From Rhynchospora pubera (Eukaryota; Streptophyta; Magnoliopsida; Poales; Cyperaceae), in NCBI GenBank assembly GCA_028095005.1, contig CM051460.1, forward strand, positions 113,185,039-113,249,038: 64,000 nucleotides of DNA. The letters are read 5' to 3'. How positions within the stretch are numbered: position 1 is the stretch's first letter; each line of letters starts with the position of its first letter. The notes under the pieces are model-generated. The model did no database searches. It was not told the origin of the DNA and saw only the letters and a program-made list of their open reading frames with translations. The position numbers were made by a program, and so were the translations under genes. Positions 1-12,824 of this stretch are shown here, piece after piece.

Positions 1-400
1 AAAACACCGTTCGATGCACGAAAGTGATAAGTTCTGTGTTCTAGAGTCCAAACCAAGGTGAAACCTGAACCCTAAGACGCTTTTTATTACTGTTTAAACC
101 CTAAAAACCTTACTTTAGTTGTTTACTTTATTTTAATTGACAAAACAACAAAAAATATATACTTTATTTGCACCTTTACATTTAATTCATCAAAACTCCA
201 TAAAAATATTCTTGTCTAGCTTTTGAAAAAGGATAAGTCCAGTAATCAATTGTACCGTCCCTTGGGTTCGACCCTAAAGCTGTACTCCAAAAGACTAGTG
301 AGGTTAGCTCTAGGTCTATAAATTTATTTGATTCCTAGGTTTTAAGCCTTCATCAGATAACATTTCACATTCTTCAGTCCAATTACGACCTGCTTCTTGG
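1..400. repeat. LTR-retrotransposon remnants, non-coding
   Basis: No gene is visible here. On the minus strand this is the DNA downstream of the chromovirus pol. A purine tract (GGCGGGGAGAG on minus, 484-494) is followed directly by TGTCACC (from 483 downward), which reads like a polypurine tract and the start of a 3' LTR. The LTR end cannot be placed. Around 240-350 the text (CCTTGGGTTCGACCC and neighbouring AT-rich sequence) resembles the leader or LTR edge of another retroelement in plus orientation, so this may be a nest of two fragments. This is inference from word-level resemblance. Confidence 0.4.
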
Positions 401-2509
401 TTAGTTGTCCGTTACATCACGGGACCCACCTGCCAGTCTGTCACTCCCTTCCTCTTCATTACCGTGGACTTGAGCTGGTGACACTCTCCCCGCCATGAAA
501 CTATCCTTGTCCTCAAGGATAAATTGAGGGTACTCCTTTGCAACTTCCTCATCCCACGTTGCATCTTCCTCTGCAGCATTTTTCCATTTAATGAGTATTT
601 TCACCCCAGCAACATTTCCCTTTTTGTAGATGCCACGGTCCAAAATTTTTTCTGGAATATCCTTTCTTTGACCACCTGGATTGATTAAAGGCAGTGTTGG
701 TGTCCCTACTTGGCCTTCTTTAACTCTTGCCTTCAATTGAGAGACATGAAAGACTGGATGAATTTGAGAATTAGAAGGCAGCTTCAGCCTATATGCAACA
801 GTACCCACTTTGTCAGTAATCTCAAATGGCCCATAATATTTCATGCTGAGTTTCTTATTCTGCACCCCTTTCACTGAAATTTGCCTATAAGGCTGTAGCT
901 TGAGATAAACCCATGTTCCAACTGTAAAATCTCTTTCAGTTCTCTTACTATCAGCAATTTTTTCATTCTCTCTTGGGCTTTTGCCAAGTGTTGTTTCAAT
1001 TCAAGCATCACTTGATGCCTGTCCTTGAGGATTTGATTAACAGCTTCTACCTGGCTCCTAGGTGGATTTCCCAATGGCAAATGTGGTGGAGGATAGCCAT
1101 ACAAAGCTTGGAATGGAGTTGTGTTGATAGAAGAGTGGTAATTTGTGTTGTACCACCACTCTGCTAGTGGGACCCATTTGCACCACATCTTCTGTTGCTG
1201 AAAAACCATGCATCTAAGATAATTTTCTAGGCATTGATTAACTCTCTTCGTCTGTCCATCAGATTAGGGATGGTAGGCTGAGCTGAAATTCAACCTGACA
1301 CCTACCTTCTGCATTAACTCCTTCCAGAACTTGCTTGTAAAAATTGCATCTTTGTCAGAGATGATATTGTGTGGTAGTCCATGTAATTTGTAAACATGAT
1401 CCAAAAAGGCTTGTGCTACAATGTTGGCCTTGAGAGGGTGTGCCAAAGGGATAAAATGGGCATATTTAGTAAGCCTGTCGACTACCACCAGAACTATATC
1501 TTTTCTATCTGACTTGGGTAGCCCCACAATAAAGTCCATGGATACACTAGTCCATGCTTCTTCCGGTATTGGCAGAGGTTGAAGTAATCCAGAGTATGCA
1601 ACATGCTCTCCTTTCCCCATCTGACATATATGGCATTTGCTCACAAAGTCATGTACTACTTCCTTCATTTTTGGCCAATAGAATAATGCCTTTGCTCTCA
1701 TGTATGTCCCCAAAATACCTGAGTGACCCCCCAAACTAGAGTCATGAATCTCCTCCAGCAATTGCATTCTCCACTGGCCATCAGATCCCACACACAATCT
1801 ACCTTTGAATCTGAACAAGTCATGATGCCATGTGAATTTGGTGGTATGTAAAGTACCATCATCCAGTTTTGCTTGGAGGGTTTTGATCCAGTCACGGTTT
1901 GCATAACTCAACTTGATATCCTGGACCCACTTTGGAACAATTTCACTGATGGCTGACAATTGACTTGCCTCCTCCCTTCTAGATAATGCATCAGCCACCT
2001 TATTCTCACATCCTTTCTTGTATTCAATCACATAATCCAATCCTAGAAGTTTGCACATACCTTTATGTTGCATTGTGTGGCTCAACCTTTGCTCTAGGAG
2101 ATGCTTGAGACTGATTTGGTCAGTTTTTATGACAAATTTACCCCCCACCAAGTAATGCCTTCATTTCTAGACAGCAGTTAATAAAGCCAGAAACTCTTTT
2201 TCATAGGTGGATAACCCTTGGTTTTTAATACCCAGGCTCTTGCTGAGGAATGCAATTGGTCTCCTCCCTTGCATTAACACTGCTCCAATGCCTTTGTCAC
2301 TTGCATCAGTCTCAATGACAAATGGTTTGGTAAAGTCTGGAAGTGCAAGTACTGGGGCTTGAGTTATAGCTTTCTTGAGCTGATTGAATGACTCTTCAGC
2401 TTCCTGAGTCCACATAAATGCTCCCTTCTTCAACTGATCAGTTAGGGGTCTACTAATGACACCATAATTCCTTATGAACTTTCTGTAGTAGCCAGTTAAA
2501 CCAATATTT
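401..2509 (-). pseudogene. Ty3/gypsy chromovirus pol fragment (RT end, RNase H, integrase, chromodomain), broken
   Basis: Remnant of an LTR-retrotransposon polyprotein on the minus strand. In order it shows the end of reverse transcriptase (GLTGYYRKF near 2500), RNase H (ETDASDKGIGAVL, then KTDQISLKHLLEQRL), the integrase zinc-binding region (HSGILGTYMRAK, CHICQMGKGEH), the integrase core (SMDFIVGLPKSD, DRLTKYAHFIPL, DKDAIFTSKFW), the C-terminal integrase module and a chromodomain (ILIKWKNAAEEDATWDE near 560-620). The chromodomain marks it as a chromovirus. It is dead: in-frame stops lie near 2158-2166 (two) and at 1261-1263, and a single-base loss in an A-run (minus; 958-963 on plus) shifts the frame. 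Recognisable RT homology stops near 2505, so protease, gag and most of RT are missing. Confidence 0.93.
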
Positions 2510-2562
2510 AATGACTCTTCAGCTTTATGTGATAATTGACATGATAAGATATTGTATGATTT

Positions 2563-2965
2563 GAGAATGGATTCAATCAAAGCGCTTTGACCGGAGTCTC
2601 AGTTAAACCCCGTCGGTTCTCAATTTTGAAAGTTCAAACGACCGATCCGAACCGTCAAATATGATCTCCATATTGAAATCTCCTTGCCGACCAAAATTTT
2701 CTTTTTTTTGAATTTTTTAAGTATTTTTTTCGGATTTTCAAAAACAGCAATTTTTGTAGGGTTCAGAACAAATTAGATTAACGATTTTTGAAAATCCGAA
2801 AAAATACTTAAAAAATTCAAAAAAATGAAAATTTTGGTTGGCAAGGAGATTTCAATATGGAGATCATATTTGACGGTTCGGATCGGTCGTTTGAACTTTC
2901 AAAATTGAGATCTGACGGGGTTTAACTGGGACTTCGGTCAAAGCGCTTTGATTGAAGGCTTTCTC
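2563..2965. mobile_element. MULE-type foldback MITE, 403 bp, 9-bp target duplication
   Basis: Nearly perfect inverted repeat over its whole length. The ends read GAGAATGGATTCAATCAAAG on the left and GAGAAAGCCTTCAATCAAAG on the inverted right, both running into GCGCTTTGACCG. The direct repeat GTATGATTT flanks it at 2554-2562 and 2966-2974. A 9-bp duplication is typical of the Mutator superfamily. The arms carry the subterminal text CCGATCCGAACCGTC and GATCTCCATATTGAAATCTC, which recurs in the elements at 12069, 38296 and 39891. There is no coding capacity. Confidence 0.9.
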
Positions 2966-2974
2966 GTATGATTT

Positions 2975-3525
2975 TATTATATTTAAATTATTATTCAATA
3001 TTGCACTTTATTAATATATTTATATGATATTAATTATTTATTTATCTCTATTGTATACTTTTTTGTATTGAGTAATTAACATTATTATCCATTTTCTACC
3101 GTTATCTTACCCTTACCGTTAATTCTTAACGGGTAAGGGTAGGATACGGATAAAATGAATTTTTAACGGATAAAGTTAGGGTATGGATAAAAAAAAATTT
3201 AATGAGTACGAGTATGAAAAATATCTCTACTGTATCGTACCCTACCATTGACAGCCCTAACTTTATACATTGACATCCTTAATCGGAAATCATTTGTTAA
3301 TAGTCTTGGAAGTAGGATAGGACTATATGCAATATAACCTCAAGTAATAGTTGCGTTTGTACTCTTTCATCACAAACATGATAACTGAATCATGAGAAAA
3401 CCCAGAGTATATTTGATAGAACACCAACGATTTTTTTTTTTTTTCGAGTTTTTCATGATAAGAGAGAATTTGTATAAAATTCGAATTTCTAACAGATTCC
3501 CTGGTTTACAGTGCAATGTTTCACA
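2975..3525. repeat. Intergenic DNA with dispersed-repeat fragment
   Basis: Stretch between the MITE and the aminopeptidase stop codon. About 3085-3262 contains short inverted text (TTACCGTTAATTCTTAACGG and related words), and on the minus strand it opens TAGGGCTGTCAATGGTAGGG. This end is often seen on dispersed plant repeats. No gene or clear polyadenylation signal for the minus-strand gene was recognised. Confidence 0.4.
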
Positions 3526-6500
3526 TTAAACTTTGTGCACTGACAGCTGATTGACAACATCACCGAGAGACTTGTCGTTCTTGATGCTGCGGACCCAATT
3601 TGCATTGATGTGAATCCGCTCAACGCTCTGCTTTATGGTTCTGGCAATAGATGGTTTGGTACGTGTAGCAAAGAATTCTTCCACCTCATTTCCCTTCTCA
3701 TTAGAAGTAAACTGCAACCATGCATGAATAATTTATTAGATAATTTGAAGAAACTATGAAACCTAACAAATGAAGTATTATGCTACTATTGGGTCCAAGT
3801 GACATCATAAATTGCCAGGAACAAGCTTGGCAAAAAAAAGGAAGTTTTCTGTGTTCATAATAGGGAGATTGTTTATGTAGTTTGAGTCGAAACTGTTGTA
3901 TATATAGTTTCAATTTCACCAGAAAGCTATTAATGTTCTTGTCCTTTTTTTTTTAAAGTGTTTGTTGTCTGGCCTGTCAGAAAGAACCCGCAAAAATATG
4001 TAAAAACCTCAAACTAAATTTGGCTGCTTTACAATTTTGTCTCTAGAATACAGCCTGCATAAATATCATTGTTAATTTTTGTAGAAAGCAATATTTATAC
4101 TTACTGATGACACAATGTAAGCAATGAAGCGAGTGATTAAAAACCCTGAGCCCCATGTTTTAGAGATGTAGTCCCAGTTATCCTGCAGTTAACCACAGAA
4201 GGTTATCATACAAGTAATAACCAATAGTGTTGGAATGATCATGATGTTTTAGATGTACATAATCTTTTAAGAGTATCATATAAGACAAGTAGCCTTTGGT
4301 ATTTTATAGTAGGCCTAACAACAAACTAGCATTTTGTACGGGAACACGTCACCAGAACAGTTCTGAAAAATTGCAGTTTCTATCAAGAAATTCTGACACT
4401 AGTATTTAGCATTAAGTTACCTTCAGCCAAGTCCATGCAACATCACGGCCTTCAATATTAATTCCACCGAGCCCATGGACAACATCCTGGTTCCTTACCT
4501 GTATAATTCAACTCATATAAACATATATTAAAAAATGGAGGAAAAAAAAAACGTTGTTGTTAACCAATACATGATGCACAACTTACCTCAGAAGTGAGTA
4601 AAAAGTTGAGAACCTCAAGAACCACAGTTGGGTCTGGAGAGCTCCCCAGAGCACCTAGAGCAAAATGAGGAATATTACAATACGAGTAATAAGTTAAGAC
4701 TTCTGATTGAACCTTTCTGACATTTGAGAGATCACTTTTTGCAAGATTAAATGGTGTAACAAGGATGGCAGGGACCAAGCAACATCAGAGGTTACTTGTA
4801 ATGGTAGACAATCTTAACCAGCCAACCTATATATAAGAATCCTGATATTCAAGTGACCTCATAATATGTAATGTCATATTAAACTTTAAAGGTAACATAC
4901 CAAATCATTCACGACTCAACAATGCATATTCATCTTCATCCCCTCTATTCACCTTTTCTTTTTTTCTTTTTAATTATCCTTTGACATTTTCTATGTATGT
5001 GTGTACTTATTGAAACAGGTAACTAGGGCTTCTCATGTTTTCATATATTAATTAATGTAAACCATGCAAGGTTGCATCCTAACAAATTAATCTGAAGTAA
5101 CCCAAATATGGGTCAAGAAACCTTGATACTTATCAACCACAATAGGTAGTCAGAACAGTTCGGTGTCAGTGCCCCTCTCTGACTAACAACATGGGCCATA
5201 CCCTCAACATTAAAAGTAACAAGATGTCATTTAGGAAGTCTAACATACCTAAAATGCGAACTTTCTCCTGGCTGAGATCACTTTCACGATATACCCTTAA
5301 GAGAGATTCAAACCCTGACTTGTTTGAACTGTTTGTCGTCTGCATTGCAGCAATGTATGCAGCCTGTGATAGCAAAATTCTGTTTGTCAGCATATAATTT
5401 GAGAAATGAAGAAAGCCATTACTCAAGCTCAACTTTTCCAGGTAATAACTTCTCAAAAGAAGCAAATGGACCAAATCACCAAAAGATCTATAAAAAAAGG
5501 GATAAAAGAGGAAATCCTACAAGGCACAAATCCAGTACAGGAATCAAAAAATAAATAAATTATTAAATTTAAACCTTGCGAGTATCTGGAGGAAGAAGAG
5601 GAGTGTCTCTGTCCTCCACAAAGGCATTGAATCGTTTTAGTGCCTCATTTATTGTGACAGTGTGCCCTAGCTCAGAAAGGACAGTTAAAAGTTCGCCCCT
5701 TAGCATGGCATCAGAATGGCCCTCGCCTTCCTTGGGGTCCCAACCCAGCTTCCTATTTAAAGTTATATATACAAAAGTGAAACACCATCTAAAAGAACCC
5801 TAATAATGGAGGTAATATGCTGTTCAGTGTATACATCAAATCATTTCAATATTATGGTTTCTTTGACTGCATAGCATTACTTCAGTTTCAATGATGTATA
5901 AATATTTTTTTTATGTTGATATAAACCCTTATTTCCAGCACTGCCATGGATAGGGTTAGCCAGCTGTTAGATGGCACTTCTTTGCAATAACACAATGTGA
6001 AGTGATGTGCCTTTGGAGAACCAAAAAAAAAAAAAACAGGAGAGGTGGGGGAGGGGGGAGGTAAACCAAATTTTTGTCATTAACATGATCTTTGTTTGAT
6101 TTACTTAAATTGCTAAGTAAAATTTAAAAAAAAAAGTAATGAAAATAGACTTGAGAAAAAGTTACGATGCAAAGGGTTCAAAAAGGCCAATGAAGAACTC
6201 TTTAATTCCCCGTAGCAACTCAGGAGCAGCATCAGCGACCAATGAAACAACTTTGAGACTTATCTGCCCATCCATAGAGCAAAATCAAACAACATATATA
6301 TAAAACAGGTAAAAAATACTCCTGTATGTTGGAAATAAATTAAATTTGAAATGGATACATACTCCAATGATGTGTGACAGCACAGTGTATTCAGACTCCT
6401 CTCTATAAGCAGCCAAAAGAGAAATTAAACTAGACAGGTTTTGCTTACATGCCATGCATAGTGCATACGAATCATCCAAAACACCTATAGAATGCCAAAA

Positions 6501-9500
6501 GAAAGTAGTCAGGTATCATATCACTGCCCTAGCATGTTTTTGTATTTGCAAATTGCTCTTTACCCCGTTTGGATCGTATGGAAATAGGAGGAATAGCTTC
6601 TTCCTAGGCGTAAATTTATTATAAACAATCCAAACTCTTCACAAAGTTACACACTTCCCAATAATTTTTGCCTAGGAATAGGCTATTCCTCTTATTCCTA
6701 AGCAATCCAAACGGAAAGAAAATCTATGAGATCGAGAGACAAAAGGGACAGAGCAGGCAATATTGCATTTGTCATGTGCAGAACTTTGTACCACTAAATA
6801 ATCTTAAAAGAAAACATTCTGATTACATGCTGAATTTTTCATGGAAATAAACAAATTCAAATACCATATCTATCTGAAGCAATCAATTGCTTGGATTCAA
6901 TAGCGAATTTAAGCCCAGATGCAAGTTCATCATCATAATTGACCCGGTAAAATCCAGTTTGGTTTGTGTTTAGCTTTATCCAGGACCCATTTAGACCTGT
7001 CAGATCAACCTTCGAATGTACATCTTCCAACAAAAACTTCTTCTGGGCATCATAAGAGCCACAGCAGAAGGTAACTGGAACTATCCATTGCCCACTTCCT
7101 GTTGCTCCACTTGACAAAAATTGAGTCTGAAGAAAAGAAAAGATAAGGAAAGGAACAATATGAAAGATTTTGTTTACCTTCTGCCAAAATAAGTTTTAGC
7201 CCTCAGTAGGCCATGGACAATGCAAAATATCATAGAAAACAATAGTTGTAATGGTAATCACATAAAATTTGGCATGTAACTTGAGGTAGAAAAGGAAAAT
7301 TTCACTTGTATGCGTCTACTTCTTGCAACTCTAAGGCGGTACAAACAAAATTAAGATTCATAATAATAGGTACCTGGTTCAATTCCAACTTTCCGTCAGA
7401 TTTTTTCACTGAAACAACCGGGTAGCCTTGCTGCTTTGTCCAAGAGCTCATAACCTTCTTAACTGGCTCACCGGACTCCTCTTCTAAAACAGCCCATAAG
7501 TCTTCAGTTTTTGCATTTGAATAAGCAAACTTCTTAACATATGACGCCAATCCCCTCTATCAAATTACAAATTAGATATTAGCTTATCTTGGGATTATAA
7601 AACCTTGACCATGGGCTGACTTCGAACCCACCCGCCCAAAAAACATACGAATGAGGAAAAAAAATTGTCCTTCTCTTTCTTCTTTTCCTTTATTTTTTCT
7701 TTGGTTTGTAAGTTATAAGTTATAACATTATAGAAATTGTCAGACAGTATACCTGGAAGGTTTCAGCACCAAGGTAACTTTGCAACATGCGAATGACAGA
7801 GGCACCTTTCCTGTAGCTGATCTCATCAAATATTTCATCTATTTCACTGGCATGATTAATCTCAACCTGAAGGCACAGAAAAAAGTTTGAGAGACAATAT
7901 AAACATAATATCATGACTCCAGCTTAATATCCAGTAATCAATAAACACTTTATAAGTTTGTTAGATTCACAGGATGGACTAGAGAAAGAATGGATCATGG
8001 ACACATTTCGAACCAAGGATTTACTAACGAGCAAGTTTATAGCCTCCTAGGTAGGACTGTAAGCTAGTAACCGAAAAGCCATTGTAAATTTTCTATTTTC
8101 AATGTTCAAATTGTTGAAAATATGCGGACATCTGCAGCTCCTTGCAAGGAATAAATAAGAAGAAACCACACCAAAATCAATAGAATGATGATTCCTCATT
8201 GTATATGATACAATCAGCATGTTATCAGGTTTGGGCTAAATCAAAAGAAAAACAAAAACCAAAAGCATAAGAGCGAATTAGCATGTAATACCTCAATAGG
8301 ATGTGATCCATCAAGAGCATCCAGCCTTAGACCACTGGTAGACTCACTAAGGAATTGGGTCCACACGTTCCATTCAGGAAAGAGAGAATCAGCAGATAAA
8401 TAGCTTACCTATAACATTTCAATGCAGCAAGGGCATGCTTTAAATTTAATATAACAAGCATGATCATAATATTCAAAATAAATATGCTAAAATCCTGATT
8501 ACCCATGTTGCAAAACCCTCATTAAGCCATAGGTGAGTCCACCATTCCATTGTCACAAGGTTACCGAACCACTGGTGTGCCAACTCATGTGCTACTACTA
8601 CTGCAACCTGTACAAGAGGGAGAACATCAGAGAGAACTGAAGAAAATCCATCTTTCATTTTTAACAGATTCAAGATATCAAGCATATTTGCGACCGTATA
8701 ACACTTTAAACTCAAATATTTAAAATGGATCTAAAAAGATGGCTAGAGCTCCTTAACAACATGTTACATTCTATTTGCTTGTTTGAGACCTCTTTTCTTA
8801 AGAATTAGTTGATAACCAGCAAGTAAAGCCTCATAAACTACCTAAAGTGCATTGTGTAAACTCAAAATAAAAAGAAATCTAATTAATTGTGTCAGGATTA
8901 TAAGATATTCTGAAAATCACCCTTTGTTTGTTTGAGGCAGCTGAATGGCGGTCATCAAATAAGAGAGCAGTCTCTCTGTATGTAACCAGCCCATAGTTCT
9001 CCATTGCACCAGCTGCAAAATCAGGAATTGCAACCATGTCCAGCTTTGGAAGTGGATAAGGAACTGCGAAGTAGCTGAATTTTACACATAGTTGATTAGC
9101 TGCTTGTAATTGGCTTATGCAGTTGGGTGGGCCATTTGGACATTCATAAATATAAAATAGACTCTAGGAATGCACGTTATCTACAGATTTTAGATCTTGT
9201 CTAATATATTATATTTCAGAATAAATAGACCGATATTTGTGGTAGTTCCTCAAGTTGACAAAAAGTTGTGGCTGCTATGCACATTTGTATAAGCAAAATT
9301 ATATAATAAGATGGCAGATACTAGTGACTAGTCAAGTGACAAGGATAACTAGATCATACTCCTTGTAGAGATCCAAAGTTTTGACAGCAACGTCGAGGGC
9401 AAATTTTCCTTGATTGCTCTTACCGACTTGGCAGTACACTCGAACTGTGGTTCCTGCCAACAAAAATAAAAATAGAAAGGTAAGGAAATTGCAACGATAG

Positions 9501-11397
9501 AGAGTCTGAGTCCAAGCAGTAAAATCTCTTATTAACTGTATTGGCCTTTTAAGGCACTAAACCCGATGTGACTCAAGGATAAAGAATACAGCTATGTAAG
9601 CCATATTGGGCTCCTAAATTGTAAGTCTATCCTAATTCCTTATCATTGTATGGATGATGGCTCGTCTTATGCATCTTTCAGACATTTCTGTGGAAGTACT
9701 CTAAACCCTTTCTTCCTCATCCTCCATTCTCAACTTCTCCACAAGTCCTACTCCATGCATACCAACCTTCAACTCTTGAATTAGAATATACCAAGCAACA
9801 GCATGTTCATAAGCTCAAGCTTTACCAAGCAACAGCAGGTACAGACTGGCTTATGTACCAGTCATCAATTATTTTTATTCAGTGTTAGATTCGGGTAAAA
9901 AGAAAACGTAAATTAAATGAGCGAACACCTACATATTTGTCATGTAATCATTTTGTATTACATTTTTATCATTTTAATGATAGCCACAATTAATACCGAC
10001 CTAAACAGTTGTATTACATTTTAATAATATGAGCCAGAAAATACCATCAGTAGTCTGGGCTTCTACGTAGTCAAACATACCAACCACAACTGCCACCAGA
10101 TAGGTCGACATAATAGGAGATTCCTGAAAATACAGAGTTTTCAAGGAACCATTTTGCTTTTCTTCAGTTACCGGCATATTTGAGAGTGCTACCAGCTCAG
10201 ACGGCACTTCCAATGTGATTTTGAATTTAGCCTGTAAAATATGTGGTACTAATGAAAAATAAAAGCAATTGAAGATATCTGAAAATGTTTTATGCATATG
10301 ATATAGAGTTTGTACACAGACAAATGTTGAAAAATTCATAATACAATTACTCAGAAAGAGAAACTAAAAAAAACCTTAAAAGAAGGCTCATCCCAGCATG
10401 GAAAACAACGGCGTGCATCAGCTGGCTCAAACTGTGTCACAGCCATGTTCTTCTTCTCACCATTATGCTCATAGACACTATAATTGAAAGAAATAGAGAA
10501 AGAAAGAAAATAAACAAAATGTTGACAATTGAACAGACGTGCCTTTCTAAAACAATACTACCCTAGAATATATATGGAACTTATTGTTCTGTTCCGTAAA
10601 TGAAAACATCACAAGCAGCTCTAGGAATGTTTCTCCAAAACAGCAATACCCCGCCTCTAGAAACTTCATTGTCCTACCCAAATCACCCTTTCAACAAGTT
10701 ATGTGAATAGACAACGCTACCCCGAAGATCAGTCACTCAGTTTGGCATACATTTCCTAGTCTTTTGGGTGCATAATTGGATACTTGACAAAGGTACATAA
10801 AAAAAAAAAACATAAAATACGAGGAAGACGACAAAGAAGGAAATAGAAACTACCTTCTATAGAAGCCTTTCATCTTATCAGTTAAGGTACCTTGAAACCC
10901 AATTGAGAGAATTCCTTCCCCAGTTGGAAGGACCTCACTGAATTGAATTATCAGTATCTCATCTTCTTCTACACTCACTATATTCACAGGACGGAGCACC
11001 TGTAATAAGGAAAATTTTCATTTAACATTTTCAAGTGACAATGTTCATTTTGTTATTCCAAATCAAGATAGATCATCCATTTGATCACAAACTAACCAGG
11101 CATTTTTCCTTCTTCTAGTAATACAAATTAAAATCGAGTGCAAAAGGAACTTAAATCAACCTGAGAAGAGCTCTTCGCCTTGAACGAAACCGACCCGTCC
11201 TCAACTGCCAGATCAGACGCATTGAGCACGACGAACCGCGTGGCTGCGACCACATCGACGGCGATCTGTACGGCTCCGGCGAACTTGCACGACGAAGAGA
11301 GGTCGGGCTTGAGGAAGAGATCGTACACCTTAGGAACAACGAAATCGGGCAATCTCGCCTTGCCCTTAAACTGTTCGACGCTTTGCTCCAACGCCAT
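3526..11397 (-). CDS. APM1: M1-family zinc aminopeptidase, APM1-type, 19 exons, complete
   Basis: Puromycin-sensitive-type aminopeptidase, which removes N-terminal residues; Arabidopsis APM1 is linked to auxin-transport protein trafficking (family knowledge). Exons on minus: 11161-11397, 10854-10999, 10375-10477, 10045-10231, 9360-9453, 8921-9074, 8503-8607, 8292-8408, 7753-7866, 7374-7556, 6865-7126, 6363-6484, 6166-6263, 5575-5752, 5249-5363, 4587-4654, 4421-4498, 4105-4182, 3526-3711. All have AG/GT borders and join in frame to 874 residues; Arabidopsis APM1 is about 879. Key residues: GAMEN at 278-282; zinc motif HELAH 314-318 with E337 (HEXXH-X18-E); catalytic-type tyrosine Y399 in ISYRKGASV. 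The C-terminal region ends near EEFFATRTKPS...INANWV, as in APM1. No signal peptide. A TATA-like run lies at 11444-11455 upstream. No stop or frameshift was found, so it is probably functional. Confidence 0.97.
6565..6714. mobile_element. Small MITE in an aminopeptidase intron
   Basis: About 150-bp element in the intron between exons 6865-7126 and 6363-6484. The ends are inverted (CCGTTTGGATCG and CAATCCAAACGG), the arms pair (GGAATAGC... / ...GCTATTCC), and the core reads CAAACTCTTCACAAAGTTAC. The same element recurs at about 39171-39319, and its core recurs inside 57232-57402. It lies away from the splice sites. Confidence 0.8.
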
Positions 11398-12059
11398 TTT
11401 TTCTCTCTATTTACTTTTCCTGGACAACTGCTCTTCTGTATTGTATTTATTTATAAATGTTCTTAGCGTCTTGCGAGGCGTTTTTTTTACTTGGGAAGTG
11501 TTTTATGTTTTCACGCTTCAACTTTTTCAATTTCTAAGCGTTTCTAAAAAAAAAAATCAAAACGTTATCATTTTCTAATTTTTCAAACCAAAGGGTTATT
11601 ACTGAGGCATTTTCTTTTATGCGGTGGAGCTTTTGAATGGAATGAGGAAAATCTTTTCTGAGCAGATAATACTACTTTTTCCTTGAGGTTAAGAGTGTAA
11701 ATTTGCTGAATTCTTTTTTTTTATTGGGGATGAGAAAAAATATTGTGCAGAAATTTTCTAGTCAGTAATCTTTCTAATTTCAGATGTAAATATGTATATG
11801 CCATAGCCTTTCATGCACATATAGTACAATAATATAGATTACGATATAATGATTTTATTTTTATTATTTGAGTTTTAATTTTATTATTATTTAAAAAAAT
11901 TAAAAATAAAAGCGCGAGGAAGACAGAAAATGGCATTTAACACCTCATTATAGTTTTATTATTACCTATTTGCGTGTGTTTTGTTAGGCCTCGAACAAGC
12001 TGCTCTGAATCAATCAACTGAATCAAGTTGTTTTCTCAAGAACTTTTGTTCTTCGTCCA
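11398..12059. promoter_or_regulatory. Aminopeptidase upstream region
   Basis: AT-rich, no gene. On the minus strand TATAAATAAATA (44 to 55 of the 114xx block, 11444-11455) lies about 50 bases above the start codon at 11397 and is the best TATA candidate, implying a short leader. No other regulatory motif was identified with confidence. The rest of the stretch holds nothing recognisable. Confidence 0.45.
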
Positions 12060-12068
12060 ATAAAAATT

Positions 12069-12454
12069 GGGAGTTGCTAGTGTCAAACATATAGGACACG
12101 TACACTTGTCCAACGCGATGAAATTTTAATTTTTAAAATTGTAATGGCCGATCCAAACCGCTCAAATTGTTCTGTGTTATAAAATCTTCATGGAGACCAA
12201 ATTTTATATTTTTTCAAATTTTTTTACTATTTTTTTGGAATTTTTCAATATGCTCAATCAAAAAAGTTCTGAACCCTTCAATTTTAAAAATTCGAAAAAA
12301 ATAGTTAGAAAATATGAAAAAATATAAAATTTGATTATCAAAGATATTTTAATATAGAGATCATATTGAGTGGTTTGGATCGACCGTTTGAAATTTTAAT
12401 GTGCTACGTTTGAATCGTGTTTGACGTCCTATATGTTTGATTCTAGCATTACTC
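12069..12454. mobile_element. MULE-type foldback MITE, 386 bp, 9-bp target duplication
   Basis: Inverted repeat with ends around GAGTTGCTAGTGTCAAACAT and, inverted, GAGTAATGCTAGAATCAAAC; both arms continue ATATAGGAC. The direct repeat ATAAAAATT flanks it at 12060-12068 and 12455-12463. The arms hold the same core seen at 2563 and 38296 (GGCCGATCCAAACCGCTC, GACCAAATTTTATATTTTTTC) although the outer ends differ. Non-coding. Confidence 0.82.
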
Positions 12455-12612
12455 ATAAAAATTTGATCAAATATAAACTCTTAGTTTTGTTCACACATTA
12501 TCCCCAAGTACATTTGAAACTCCTAAATACATCGAAACACGCTCATTGTCATTGAGAACTTATTGCCGGTAAGTTTATAAGCTTTTAAAATGCGAAGAGA
12601 GTACGTTTTTTG

Positions 12613-12824
12613 TTGCTAGTCCTAGGCGAATTCAGATCTGGAGCTGCCAACATCCGTGTAGCGTATCTCTCGGACTGTCTGATCTATAATAGGTGGTCCG
12701 TGAATTTCACCATATTTTAAAGCCTAAAAAAAATTGACCATCGAGATCAAATCGGACGGCCCGATAAGTGCGATACACGGGTGCTGCACTACACGGATCC
12801 GGGTTTCGTCCTAGGCTCCTAGCT
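12613..12824. mobile_element. Short inverted-repeat element (MITE-like)
   Basis: Approximate borders. Inverted text pairs across a short centre: CCTAGGCGAA with the inverted CCTAGGACGAA, ATCCGTGTAG on both sides, and TCTCGGACTGTCTGAT with the inverted TATCGGGCCGTCCGAT. The right arm has an extra segment (GATACACGGGTGCTGC). No target duplication was found, so the superfamily is not assigned. Confidence 0.6.
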
